The position numbers and the translations under genes are program-made. 64,000 bases of DNA from Edolisoma coerulescens (taxonomy: Eukaryota; Chordata; Aves; Passeriformes; Campephagidae). Shown here piece by piece: positions 1 to 12,449 of this stretch. The notes beneath the pieces are model-generated. The model was given only the letters and a program-made list of their open reading frames with translations. It was not told the origin of the DNA and ran no database searches. The stretch's first letter is position 1. Every line of letters starts with the position of its first letter. The stretch spans positions 1,304,062 through 1,368,061 of the forward strand of contig VWZW01002312.1 of the NCBI GenBank assembly GCA_013397115.1, in the 5' to 3' direction.

Positions 1-367
1 CAGAGGAACCCAGCTCCAGGCCAAACTGGCTTGGGAAACAGGTCAGTGCATTTCCACTTAAGTCAGATGACTTTCATTCCCGACAGCAGTGCCAGCATTT
101 TGTGACCCCTGCCACTGATGATACCATAGGACTGCACTTCACAGTACCACAGCTCACAAACTCTGTGTGCCTGCACTAGCTGGGTCTCCAACTTCCGTCC
201 AGTTAACAGGTGATGGTACACATGCACATCTGATTAAACAGTCCAAGATCTTCAGAAACTTGGGATTTGCTATGCTCGATGTCCTGTGGAAATCATTATT
301 ATAAAAGACAATGTATTAAAGGTCTTCTCCTGTCTTCTCACCCTTTTTATGTTCTTTAAAATCTTAC

Positions 368-495
368 CCGGAGATAAGTGCAAAAGGCTTCTTTGTACAA
401 TGTCTCTATGTTTTAATGAGTGAAGACTCGCTTTGTGCACAGTCAGGTTCTTCTGCCAGGTTCCCAGGGAGGCAAGCATGGTGGTATCATCATCA
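368..495 (-). CDS. Internal coding exon (phase 2-1) of unidentified gene
   Basis: Seen: on the minus strand a pyrimidine-rich tract ends in ttcacag at 496, and the donor ccgg/gtaagat lies at 367/368. The 128 nt between hold 1 + 42 codons + 1 base without a stop. The peptide begins DDDTTMLASLGTWQKNL and ends RSLLHLSP. It has normal residue composition and no low complexity. It is the lowest-coordinate exon of the minus-strand chain; the next exon would lie off the left edge. Its in-phase 2 matches the out-phase 2 of the exon at 6,331-6,402. I do not recognise the protein. It could still be a chance open segment, but the length, a near-consensus donor and phase agreement argue for a real exon. 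Confidence 0.55.
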
Positions 496-3400
496 CTGTG
501 AAACTGGAGACGAAGATGTCAGGCAGAGCTTGTCAGGACATCTTCTGAGGTTTTACTGGGAAGCCTTCAGGGTGAAGAAAATTGGAAGTGACATTTATAC
601 AGAATTACTACAAACACAAGTAAGCTTAGATGGAGAAAAAAGGTTCAGGGAAAGGTTTCTGTTAGGTTTTACTCATATTTCAAGCCAAGCAAAGCAACTT
701 CATTTCCCTAAGAAAGCACTGCCATATGGAGCAGGATAAAAATGTAATTTAGTCAGCAAGAATTATTGGATGTTATAGCAGAAATCGTTAGTAGGAGTTT
801 GCAATATTATATAGGGTTTTGACTTGCTGCAAACATGACTGGTTCCTGTTTTATTCTACTGTTACAAATTAATAGCTCACTATAAGAAAATAAAGGAAGG
901 GTGGGCCTAAAGAGCAGGAAAGACTCAATGAGCACTAATGAGCTTCAGGACTGTCTCATCAGGAAAGCTGCAGAAACTTCTTCCCTTGAACTTTTAAATA
1001 GTTTCTGCCAGTATCCCAGAGGAAATCTCCTTATCCACGCCTTGCAATGATTTAAAGAATGTTTATTTTTCTGAGGAGAAAAATCCATTGGCATAAAAGA
1101 AAAGCTGTCTATGTTGCTAATAAAAATTAGAGTTAAATTTGAATTTTATTGACTTTATTTGACCTTATTTTATTCATTTAATGTCTTATGTGAAAAGAAA
1201 TTAAAAAGTGTATAGACATATTCTAATACTACATTCATTTTTTCTTTTTTTCCCTCCTTTATATGCAAGAAGCAAATAAAATGAAAGCAATAAAATAAGT
1301 GCAATAAATTAAAATCTGAAGCCAAACTGCGGTGTTTTATTTATTGGAAAAGCTGTCTATGGACCACTTTTTGATGTTTTCTGTACCACAGGTATAGAAA
1401 CAGTAAAAAAAAGAATGGCATTCATTTGAAGTTTGCTCTGTCCTTTTCATAATAAGGTAATTGCCACTGCAGAATTCCCTAGATTGGTTACTTTCAAGGG
1501 AAAATGTGAGGCAGATCCTACAGTGCAGGGCAGGGCCAGTGCAAATCACAACACCTTGCCCACAAGTTTTTTGCAAGAGCACTGCTCTATATCTTTGCAT
1601 AATTTTCCACGTGGCTGTTCTCACTATCCAGGAAAGGAATGCTGCCATCCGCTCAGCGCAGCTGACTCTGGGACCCCCTGCACGTGTCCTGCTCCCCCTG
1701 GTGCAGCCAAGGGCACTGCTCCTCTGCCTGCTGCCCCTCGAGCTGCCTGTCCTCCCCAGCGCCGACACTGGTGGCGACACAGCTCAAGATGCACTCTGCC
1801 ATGCTGTCCTGAGCTGGTTCTCCTCTTAAATGGCAGCCTAGGCCCCACTCCGGCTGCAAGAGGAAAAGGGTGAGCATCTGGGAGCAGGGAAGGAGAGGGT
1901 ATGCTCCCTCTGGACAGCAGCAAGGGCAGGGAAGCAGGAAAAAGATGCATTCCGTAGGACCAAGAAAGATGAGGCACAGGTGCCATTAGAGGAGGAGAAA
2001 ATTTGCCCACATAGCAGAGGACTGCTCACCACAAAGTGAGGGGGTGAACCTCAATTCTGGCTAGTAAATTATTCCAGTGTTGGTGGATTAAGTACAAAAG
2101 TCCAAAATTCATGGGTTTGTGCAATTCCTTACATATCCCATGCTGTGTCTGGGTTCAAAGGGCCCCCTGATGACTCTTGTGCCTCGAGCTGCAATCAGAT
2201 ACCCATGTCTCTATTTCTTCAGGTTCAAGAGGATTTCTGCTTTACTGATCAGATTTTTTGACATAATCACATTCCTGCATGGGATCCAGATACAACGGCA
2301 TGAAAAAAATGCCTCATCTGCCAGTCTGAAGAAAACATCGCACAGCAACTGGAGATTAACAAATCCCAACATGCAGACTTTAACAGGAGGCTGAATAGCA
2401 TGTTCACAGTAAGTACATTTTTAATGCACTCTTCCCTCCTTCTTTTTGTAAGTTGCTTGTTTCTTTTTAAATACAAGGATGTTAAGTATTTGAATCATGA
2501 ACCTACCTGTTGGCAGTTGAGGTTGGCCCAACGTAGTTTTTCTGTCACATTTGGTCTGACTGTGGCATAAAGCAAGCTCTACAACCCTGCAAAAAGGCAG
2601 CTGAGAGCTGAACAGGAGGTCTCAGCATCACCTAAACTACAGCTCTGTAGTACCCATGATCATGGGGGGAGGGTTAAATTTGATGAGAGAACACAGTAGT
2701 GATGTTTGTTGTTTGTGTAATACTTACAGTCATTCCACATTAATTCGATGGCCTTTTTGTGTTTTCCTTTCTACACTAGTTCATATAACAAAACTCCATA
2801 TGTGTTCAATTAATAGTATTCATTTCCTTTCAGTTTAGAGAAACAGGATCCTTTTGACCAGAATTAAGAGGACTATGTGTTTGGGGTTGTCCAAGGATGT
2901 GAATCCAAACCCAGACACATTTAACCAAAAGTGTTTAGTGCTACTGTGTACTCACATGCTACTGTGCTTCTTTGTGGTCATTTCCCTCCTTTCTTCCATC
3001 CATTATATACCAAAAGTTCTAATCACAAAATAATGTTCAAATAACCAATAAAATTATGATTTTTTTTAATGTGGAAAAAGTCAGGGTTAGTAAGGTCTTA
3101 AGCAATTTGACTTATTAACAGTTCCTCAAGAGACTGGAGATTTCTTTCTTAGCTCAAACATTGAAATAAACTCTCACAATTTCCAACCCGGCAATTTCAT
3201 CCCGACAAACTAAAAGAAAATCCACTCATGAAATTCCTTATGCAATATTACAGGGTTGATAAATGCCCCCAAAATCCTATTATCATAGGGAACACTACAG
3301 AATCTCCTTTTTACCTTGCCTTAAATTTGGGTAGGATAGGTAAAATGGTCAAACGGCTGGAAGTTACCTTCCAGGTATTTGGAAATGAAAGGTGATACAT

Positions 3401-6330
3401 CTGAGAACTTTCTTACAATCAAAGATGAACAGCCACTCAGTAGATTAAAGGCAGGTGAGGTGGAGGTAGAAAGATATCTGCAACAGGTATTGCTAAGCTG
3501 TTCTCTGATGACAGGTTTAAAATGCAAAATACAGACAGGTGACTAATTCTAGAACCCAAGTGATAGAGCAGAGTTTTAGAAATGAGTAGAAGAATGTACA
3601 CTATGCCAAAAAAAATTAATTTCATGATATCACAAAGTAATCCATATCAAGGTTTATGTGAATAAATGAAGTACATGTCTGTATGATGTCTCTGCTATTC
3701 AGGCTTAAGGTGAAGGTCATGCAAGGTCTACCATGAAATAAATTGTTGCTATACTTTATTGTGGTGCTATAGGAGGGGGAAAGTGAGGGTTCAAGAACAT
3801 CAATAACAAGCTGATGTGAATGCAAGACTTGTATTTTGTTCCCCTGCCTCCAAGGAGACCAAAATGGAGGGGGTCTCAGAGGAGAGTGGTTCCATTTACA
3901 CCCAGCAAGGTGAAAGGCAGTTAAATGGAAAGGGAAGACCTAACTAATACACAGAGTATATTTGCATATTTATAAGTTTTTATTATTAGATTAAGGAGGT
4001 ATTTCTGATTAGGAAAAAAGAATTCTTCCTGCAAAAAAAAAATTTACATACATACAGGCCAACTTCTACCAAACCAGGAACAAATATGTCATCCCTACCA
4101 AGTTACTAAAAGTTGTCCTCAGACCAAACTTGACTTTATGCACTCACTGTCTGGCAGGTACCAACAATTAACTAATTTTCTTAGCTTATTCCTTGAAGTT
4201 TTTTTCCAGGGATGTGCAGGTACAGAAATGTATCCCTACAGTTTTACCATTATTGCAAGCATAACCGGTGGGGGAAAAAAAAAAAGACTTGGTATGATCA
4301 GACCACTGGTCAAAGGCAACAGGCACAAAACAAATCACACTTATCTCTGTTCAAATTACCTGTTTCGTTGTGTCTGTGCTGTACAGCCTCCATGCTGACT
4401 CATGCCATTACCTCATGGGAAACTCCTCTAAAAAGTGATGAGCAGTACTTCTGTGATGTACATACATGGTGTCATTAGCTGTATCTGACTTTGCACTGCT
4501 GTTGTCCTGATGAGATAGATGGAACTAAATTTTCTGAGATATACTGAAATAGCCACCAGTACAGAGAAGGTATCAAAGAAACTTTGAGGGGAAAGGATAA
4601 AAAAACAACTGTGGCATTATTTTTCATGTTATGTGATTATGAGGAAGAAGAGGAACTGGAAAATTATTTTACCTTGTCTCTCTATGTAACTCCTCTCTTG
4701 ACATGCTGTATGTTTATTTTCAATTTCTAAATACCACCATTTCTCAGGTTTCCATTATTTAAGGACAGCTAAACAAACTGTGTGCAGAAATCCCTTGTGA
4801 ACTTCCTGGCGTTAGAGTTTTTCTTTGCCTGGCTCTCATCTAAATTCCTGTTTTTTCTCTTTCCCCTGCAGAGCAATCCTTCCTCTTCTGGAACAAACCT
4901 TGTGAGATCCTTCTAGCTTTACTTCCAGCACAGGTCAGCAGGAACCTTTCCTCCCCTGGTTAAGGTAAATTCATTTTCAGCCTTCCCTGCGATACTGACA
5001 CAGCCAGAGGAAACTCTGAGGCTGCAGCTTTGCAGCACTGTGAACACTGGGTTTCAGTACTCAGTTTTCCTTTCCACAGAAGAATGCTACTTGCAGCATG
5101 AGATCAGTTAGCTATTCCTGACAGAGCACGTTACAGTAAACAGGCTCTGATTTCATCATGCAGGCTTCCCAGCATTTTTTCAGCTGGGAAACAACTGTGA
5201 GAACAATGGAGGATATGTCGCTGACAATAGGTGCAATGTCATTTGCATTTCTGACAAGCTCTCAGCGTTGCTTTATTTCAGCTGAGTTCCTGCCTCCATT
5301 ATGTGATTGCAATGTGCCTGCTGAGAGATGAAATGCTGGCTCCTTGACAATAGCCAAAGAGGGATACACCCAGTATTGGTTGAACACAAGGTGACTTTCC
5401 CAGCTTATAGAGGCCTGGGAAAGCACATGAATAATGCTGGTGTAAACCACAATATCCAAAAGGTATTGAGCTTTTCCTCACACACATGCAACAAAAATAA
5501 ATAAGGGCCAGGTGGCTACTGCTGGTGCACACAATGACACATAAGCTTGTAGACCAAGTCTTTGAATGTTGCTGGAGAAGCTTCCTTGGGGTGCTTGGGG
5601 TTTTTCTGTACATCAGCAATCCCTTTGCACTTCTCACGCAATGGTTTACAGAATACACTCTGCTTTACTGCTGTCCAGATACCTGTAGCCCTCTGCTGGG
5701 GACCCATGCATTTGCAAGACAAGACAATGCCACATCTGTTTTCTAGGGAATTTTTTTTCTTGAAAAAAGAATTGATGAATTTACCAGGATGATATCTCAA
5801 AACTGTTCAAAACATAAAAATAAACCAACAGCATGCTCTCCATGAGAACAAATGCACTAAACATTTCCTGTGCTCAGAGAGCTCTTCTTGAGACTCCAGG
5901 AGATGGTGAACTACTCATTAAAAAAAAAATTGCAATAATATTACTAACTCCAAAACAGGGACAAGATTTATAAGAAGGCAAAAGCAGTTATCTCGTAGAC
6001 TGATACTTTCTGCTGTCCAAACTATAAAGCTATTTTTCTTCCTTTTGTAAACCATGTTGGTGTTATGCAGTCACATCCATAACCACTACCTTTAACTGAC
6101 ACAGTGAGCCTTCTGTACCTCTTACTGCTCCCCATCAGAGTTTAGATCACTGTTGGATGCCCCCTGCATTGACCCTGCCTCCAAGCTCACACCGTTTCTC
6201 AAAGCACTGCAGCAGCTTAGGCCAGATTTGAGAATTGATGGCTCGTTGTAAACTGCAGGAAGACATTCGGTTCAAAGATAGGTTCAGGGATATATTTCCT
6301 CTGTGTACTTCTGCCAAGTGCAGTACTCAC
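496..6330. other. Presumed intron; no supported gene
   Basis: About 5.8 kb between two minus-strand exon candidates, mostly AT-rich. A GC-richer patch at about 1,620-1,900 has overlapping open frames on both strands (up to 147 codons), but no splice signals or family motifs that I recognise. At 3,371-3,441 a weak minus-strand exon-like segment (donor ctggaag/gtaactt) is open, but its out-phase 1 does not fit the chain. I saw no repeat family in this stretch. Confidence 0.4.
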
Positions 6331-6402
6331 CAGCAAATCATGGAGCTCAGTGCAAGTGGAGATTCAGAAGGTGCACACAGAAGTTCAGCAGTCCTGACTC
6401 CT
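6331..6402 (-). CDS. Internal coding exon (phase 2-2) of unidentified gene
   Basis: Seen: the acceptor tract tctttcatctgcaaag and the donor tttgctg/gtgagtact are both close to consensus on the minus strand. Of three frames only one is open across the 72 nt: 1 base + 23 codons + 2 bases, containing ELLCAPSESPLALSSMIC. The out-phase 2 fits the exon at 368-495. The in-phase 2 fits the out-phase of the small candidate at 12,144-12,183. The product is unknown. A 72-nt open segment with good sites can arise by chance, so confidence rests mainly on the phase match to both neighbours. Confidence 0.45.
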
Positions 6403-6691
6403 CTTTGCAGATGAAAGAGATATTGGGTTTGTACAGTATTTTGGTGAGATAATTTTATGATCATGGGAAAGTGTAGAAACCTGGTCTAGACATTCCAGTC
6501 ATGAGTTCAAAAAAAACCAAACCCAAACCGACAACACTGCTGCCTTGGAAGTCCTTCAAAATCGCTCCTCTGTGAAACCTAAAGTGTTACATTGGAGTTT
6601 ATTTCTGGGATCTAATGCATGTTTTGGATGTGTGTGTTTGAGAAATTCCCTACCTCCAAGAAGGAGAGGCCAGCCAGGTCTGCCTGCACAT

Positions 6692-7171
6692 CATAGAATC
6701 CTTAAGGTTGAAAGAGACCTTTAAGATCATCTAGCCCAACCATTAGCATAGCACCACCTTATGCAGCTTGAAACGATGTCCTCAAGCGCCACATCCACAA
6801 GCCCTCTGAACACTTCCAAGCATGGTGACTCCACCACTTCACCGAGCAGTCTGTTCCAATGCTTGACAACCCTTCCCATGAAGAAATTCTTCCTGATGTC
6901 TATTCTGAACCTCCCTTGGCGCAGCTTGAGGCCATTTCCTCTTGTCCTATCACTTGCTACCCAGGAGAAGAGGCCAACCCCCACCTGGCCACAGCCTCCT
7001 TTCAGGCAGGGGTAGAGAGTGATAAGGTCACCCCTGAGCCTTCTTTTCTCCAGGCTAAACACCCCCAGCTCCCTCAGCTGCTCCTCACAGGACTTGTGCT
7101 CCAGACCCTTCTCNAGGTGTGGCCTCACCAGTGCCCAGTACACGGGGACAATCCCTGTCCTGGTCCTGCAG
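6692..7171 (-). mobile_element. CR1 LINE 3' fragment, minus strand
   Basis: Reading the plus strand, this starts with the CR1 3' end signature catagaatccttaaggttg and passes through 'agcccaaccat' and 'ttccaatgcttgacaac'. It continues into the antisense of the ORF2 C-terminus ('cctgagccttcttttctcc', 'gctgctcctcacaggac'). This is the truncated 3' end of a CR1 LINE in minus orientation. Frameshifted conceptual ORF2 remains are visible. Homology breaks near 7,171, where the copy diverges from the similar plus-strand copy at 17.43k. A single N at 7,114 is an uncalled base with no duplication around it. Confidence 0.9.
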
Positions 7172-10100
7172 GTGATCAGAGACCCAAGGGAAAGAGAGGG
7201 GACAGAGCAGTTCCCTGTGGCAAAGGGTGGCTGGAGTAGGGAGAGCAAGATGCTGGGTCAGCCACAGCCTCCACAAAGCTGAGGACTGTGAAATGGATAG
7301 ACTTGAGGAATTTGTTTTGCATGTCATCCTGAATTATGTTGCCCTTTTTGTCTGCTTAATATTATCAGTTAAGACAACTAATTTATGTTTGTGAGTGAGG
7401 AAAATTGGGCCCCAAGGCATAAAAAAGTTTAATTTTTCTGAATTGTTCAACAATGGCCTAAGACAGTGATTTATTACAAATCACTAAAAATTTTAACCCA
7501 TCGCTTGTGATTGCCTAGGATGCACATGTAGCACAGGTAGAAGCACTTTAGATCCAAAAGACAGATAATTCATTTTCTTTCAGTTTTACTCAAAATTTTG
7601 AGAACTTTTTAAACTCTGAACAATATATTTGCAGATCTGATTTTTTTTTCACAATCTCACCATTGTATCCCAACTGAAAATGCTGTTAAAGGACAAAAAG
7701 TCCCTGCTTTTCATGTGAAGGAACTCAGTGCATTACCATACCTTCATGGCTTCTGTAACGTGGATATTTACTGAAAGAGCAGTCTGTTAAAATGTTTCAG
7801 GGACCTTGAAAAATTCTCCAAAACCTTCTAGAGTCAGATGCTGAGTGGCTTTGCTCTGACCTTATTCTTTCTTTGCTTGTCCACCTAGCATAGCCAAAGA
7901 AACAGAATTACAAAACACAGCATTAAGTTGCAGCCAACACTTAGCTGTAAAAGCAGTCCCAGCGTTACCACAATGTACAGGAGACATCTCCAGCCATGTG
8001 GTTTTGTTTCTGCTTCTTTCTCAGTGATGACTTTGCTTAGTCTCTTACTATCAGAGAAAAGGTGGAGCAAAGCCTCCAAGTGGAAATTTATTGCTCTGCC
8101 TCTAATTTAGGAGATCTCCTGTTCAGATAAAAAGCTTGCTCTTCCAGAAAAGGTTTATTTAGTAAGAGGTTTCTGACATGGCTCAAAGCAAGAAATGACA
8201 ATGTGTAGGATATCACCAAGAAAAGGTTGATTTCAAATGTTTTTCTTATTGCTGGATAATTGCATGCTATTTCTGTCTCCAATAATAAAATTTGTTAATC
8301 GTACCTCTGAGTCACTGTATTTTGCAACTCCTACAAGTTAAAAATATAACACTCTTATTTATAGTTATTTAATTTTATGAACACCAGGAGTATGCTGCAC
8401 AGAAGCCCTTGCGTATTTTCAGGGGTTTCACTTGCAAAGCCACATTCTTTTGATTACCTGCATTCCCCTCACTTAGTATTGCTCATCAGAGCTGGGCTGT
8501 TTTATAGTTTCTGATTAGTAGAACTTGACTCAGGACAATTGCATTCTGAGAATATGAAGATAAATTCTTTCATCATAGCAGAGGGATTCATCTGCACAAA
8601 TGCCATTGATATGATGCTGCTTTTTCATTAATAAGCAAATTAAAGTCACAACCCACGTACATTCCAAGTGCTGGTTATCTGAACATGATAAATTCTGATG
8701 AGCACTCAGTGCAAGCTACAGTGAAAATATATGATGCAGAAAATCTTTTCTCTTGTCTGAAAAAAGCTAGTTAAAACTAACAACCTTTGTTCATGGCATG
8801 TACCTTTTACCCTCAATACAGGCTTTATTGAGTAACAAGAAACAATTGCTGAGCACAGAATTGCAATGCAGAATGAAAAAAAGAGAAAGTAAAGAGGTTT
8901 TTTGATCTCAGTGCAGCAAGCAGGAATAAATCAGTACACAACTTCTTTTGAACAACATGAGTTTGCAGTGGTACAGAGAGAAGGTGCAAAGTTCACAGAG
9001 GCCCCAGGCAAAGACTGAAGTCAAGCTCTTTGCACTTGCATGTTGTCGACTTGCAGTGATGCCTGCCAGCATGGGGAGGCTCTTGCACTGCTCAGACTTA
9101 CAGCCCATAAATGGGGTTTCTGCGGAGTAAATGGGCCTGGTGCTAGTGATGCTGGTGTGATTAGTGAACAGATAACAGCTCTTGAGACAGAAGAGGAAAC
9201 ACCACCAGCAGGTCTGGCAAAACTACAGAGAGCACATGTTCCTGCAGCACTCAGAGGAACCTGAAGTCACCTGACTCTCTGGAGCTGTCAAAAGGCATCA
9301 GTGAAATCACAAAAGAAAGTGCAGGCCTGGGCACAGGGTGATGTGTATTTTGGGACAGGCTTCACATTTTGAGAGATGTGAAATCCTTGCTAGAGATTTC
9401 TTTTGTCAATGATGCAAATATAATCATCTACCGCTGTGCATTTTTCTTTAATTTTTAAGAAGTCCCTGTGTAAAACTACAGCCATAAACTCAGTCCTACT
9501 TCCTACTTCCTGTCCTACTGATATTTTCAGCCCAAATTTGGGGTGTTCTACTTCCTCATCCATGGTGCTGGATGCACTGTGAACTGTCTGACCACGGCAG
9601 ACCTTTTGAGTACCTGTGTAGCCCATCCCTGTTGCCACACTAGTTGCTCTGAAAGACTAGAATTGGCAAAGGAGGGTTTCTCATAGTGACTCTACTATAA
9701 CCATATCAGCTGGGAGAGGAAAGAAGTAGATCATGGGAGATTAAATCTATAGGCAGATGGAACACATGACAAAGAAAACAAAGAAGACGTATGGTGAGGG
9801 AAGAGAGAAATGTCATGGAATAAGTAAGAGCTGTGCTGTAACAGCTCTGGGGAAATGAGCAGGTGAGAAACTTAGCAGAGATAAGGAAACAGCTAGGGAA
9901 ATTAATAGATATGCCTTGGGAGATGAAAAAATTTGTCAGATCTTCTAAGAGAAGAGTTTGGGAAGGTAGTAATGCCAACACTGTTGCTGGAGGATGAGAA
10001 ACAGACAGGCCAAGATAAGCAGCAAGAAGATGAATACCAGGAATAACCAAAAGACAATGCCAGGCTTGAGTAACAAGCCAAGCAAGCCAACAGAAGTACC

Positions 10101-12143
10101 AAGAGCCTGAGAAACAACCTTCAGGAGACAATTAACATGAAAGCCGTCTCATGAGAGCCAGGAGCTGTGGTTTGGAGATCAAGACATAAGATTCTTTCTC
10201 CAGGTCACACTAAAATGAAGGCATTTTCTGGTATTAAAGGTCTTTGCGCAGGTTTCTTATAGCAAGCAAATGCCAATTATATCTGCTTCTACAATATGTA
10301 TGTTGCACATGCTAGATTACAAACAGTAGTAGCTTTCAGAGTAGTTGGTGGATACTATTCAAAGTTGCTTAGAATTATTATGAAATCACAGCCCTTAGTC
10401 ATCCCAATGTAGGCTCTAAAACTAAAAAAACCATACAAAAGGTTATATAAGGAAATATAAAATACAAAGAACACCTGCGGAATTCATAATGATCTGAGGG
10501 TACATGAGCTTCTCTTCTCACCCTCTCAGTCCTCCCTGGGTGCTGGTAGCAATCCTAGCATGAGTTTTCTATCAGGTGGTTTCTCTTCTCTTCTTTGGCA
10601 TGGCATACTATGGCAACTGCCTGGAAAGAAGACAAAATGCTCGCAAGTCCCTCCTGCATTAGTGTCCTTAGCTGCCACCCTGCACTCAGCAACCTATCAC
10701 AGGCAGAAAATGTAATATGGAAAGAGAGGGAATCTGAAAGGGGCAAACTCGCCTCTGCTCAAGCAAGTATGCAAGAGATGGTTATCTCCCTTTACCACAG
10801 GCTCTTCTTCTTGGGAATCACCATCTGACCTCTCTCAGAAGGACTGTATTTTTCAGATTTCCTTGTGATTTTTCTATTTCCTGAGAATAGGCCATTCCCT
10901 AATCGACCCAACAACAGAATTCCCTGGCCATTTTTTAGAATGGGTGCCATCTGGGTGCCCTGCAGGCAATTTGGTGGCATCAACCATTCCTTCTGACCAA
11001 GAGGGCATATAAGTAAGTGTGTACATGTGTAGCATTCCTCCTTTACACACTTGGGCTGTTATTCTGCACAGCCAGTGAACCTTGCAAAGTTATTCAGCCC
11101 AGTGCAAAGTCTGAAGGTCCCCACTTTAGAAGGAGAAACTCTCTTTATCCTACTGATGGTTAGAGTACTCAGCAATCACACATCCAGTGAAGCTTCCCCC
11201 TTAGTGAGACACCTTTCACTTACTCCAAAGCATAGCTAATTCTGGACGTGTTTGGTGCTTTTCTTGGTCCCTTATGTGATAGAGCCTCATTAGATGCTTT
11301 GATCTCAAGATGCCATCCTAGACAACACTGAGTGTGTATGCAAGGGAGCACAAGGGAGGTTCCTTCATTAAGAGAAACGCCATGAAACAACAGGCTTTTC
11401 TAGGCTTGCAACTCTCCCAGGAGACAGCTCGTACTCTTCCTCTCCAAAGGTCAGTGACTAAGCAAGTGATTTTCTAGCATGGCACTGGGACAGGGCATTA
11501 CCACAGCTTTTGATTTCCTGACATCTAGACCTATTAGGACTGGATTCACCAGGCAAATGCAAACAAATACTGCTTTGCGGAAAGCAGCACTTCCTTCCCA
11601 ACACCAAAACTTTCAGTGATTTCAAAGACAAATATTTAAAATGTGCCAAGAAAATCTTTGCTATTGGCTTAATACCTACACTTAAAATATCTGCTATGAA
11701 AGCAACACCTTCTCATCCCTATGCCTTTGTGGGTTTAGATAGAGGAACAGGAAAGTTTCACCACCTCTTCTCTGCTATTTTTCATTTTCTGTCTTTTTCA
11801 CTCACAGCAGTAAAATGAGGAACATTTAGTATGTAAATTAATGAAGTGGCAATGTGAGTAATTTTACACCCTTATATTTTGAACATATTAATACAAACTG
11901 GATATTAGCATCAGCTGATGAGTCAGCTCCTCTGAGCACAGGAAGAATCAAGAACATGTTCAACATAAAAATTTCTGTCATTCTTATTAAAATGCAAATA
12001 TCTGTTCAGAAACCCTTATGATTAATTGGCATTAAGATTGCATTAGATAAAAAATTAGTCAGACTGCTAGAATACCAGCAGAATAAGGTCTCTTTGATTG
12101 TTTTTTTCACCATCAGGGATGTATTTTAAAATCATTCACTTAC
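7172..12143. other. Presumed intron; no supported gene
   Basis: About 5 kb of AT-rich DNA. Two open frames stand out on the minus strand. One at 9,390-9,638 is 82 codons from its first ATG and open somewhat further upstream. The other is a 141-codon frame at 9,706-10,131, which is the reverse of a purine-rich plus-strand tract and reads as Leu/Ser-rich, so it is probably compositional. An exon-like segment at about 8,455-8,543 has good splice sites, but all three frames contain stops. No repeat family was recognised. Confidence 0.4.
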
Positions 12144-12183
12144 TTGGCCTTACGACACCTCTTCATCTGCCCCACCACAGTGG
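12144..12183 (-). CDS. Possible 40-nt coding exon (phase 1-2)
   Basis: Seen: the donor ggccaa/gtaagtgaa is a very strong match, and the acceptor ctggctactgtcacag is acceptable on the minus strand. Only one frame is open over the 40 nt: 2 bases + 12 codons (TVVGQMKRCRKA) + 2 bases. Its in-phase 1 fits the 20,574-20,647 exon and its out-phase 2 fits the 6,331-6,402 exon. Its small size means chance is a serious alternative. It is kept because it closes the frame on both sides. Confidence 0.3.
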
Positions 12184-12449
12184 CTGTGACAGTAGCCAGC
12201 CGTCAGGGCTTAGGAACATGACAAATATGGCAGGGAGCATGTGACCTTTCTGCTGGTATATCTTCTCAGCTTCTCTCAGTGATTTAGGAACTTGTCGAAC
12301 TGGAAGTTGTGCCAATGATGGACTACGATCTGTGAAGCTGCCTAAGTTCTTTTTTAATTCATTTATGCTTTTAACAAATCCATTAAAATGGACACCTTAA
12401 TTTGACTGTATACTTTCTGGAGAGGTAGTTTCCATTTCATTTAGTTGTA

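Noticed and set aside
7114..7114. Single N, checked as a possible third false duplication
   Set aside because: The flanks are not repeated; the sequence simply continues the CR1 with one uncalled base.
8455..8543. Minus-strand segment with good acceptor and donor
   Set aside because: All three frames contain stops, so it is not a coding exon.
9706..10131. 141-codon Leu/Ser-rich minus-strand frame
   Set aside because: It is the reverse of a purine-rich tract; low-complexity composition explains the lack of stops.
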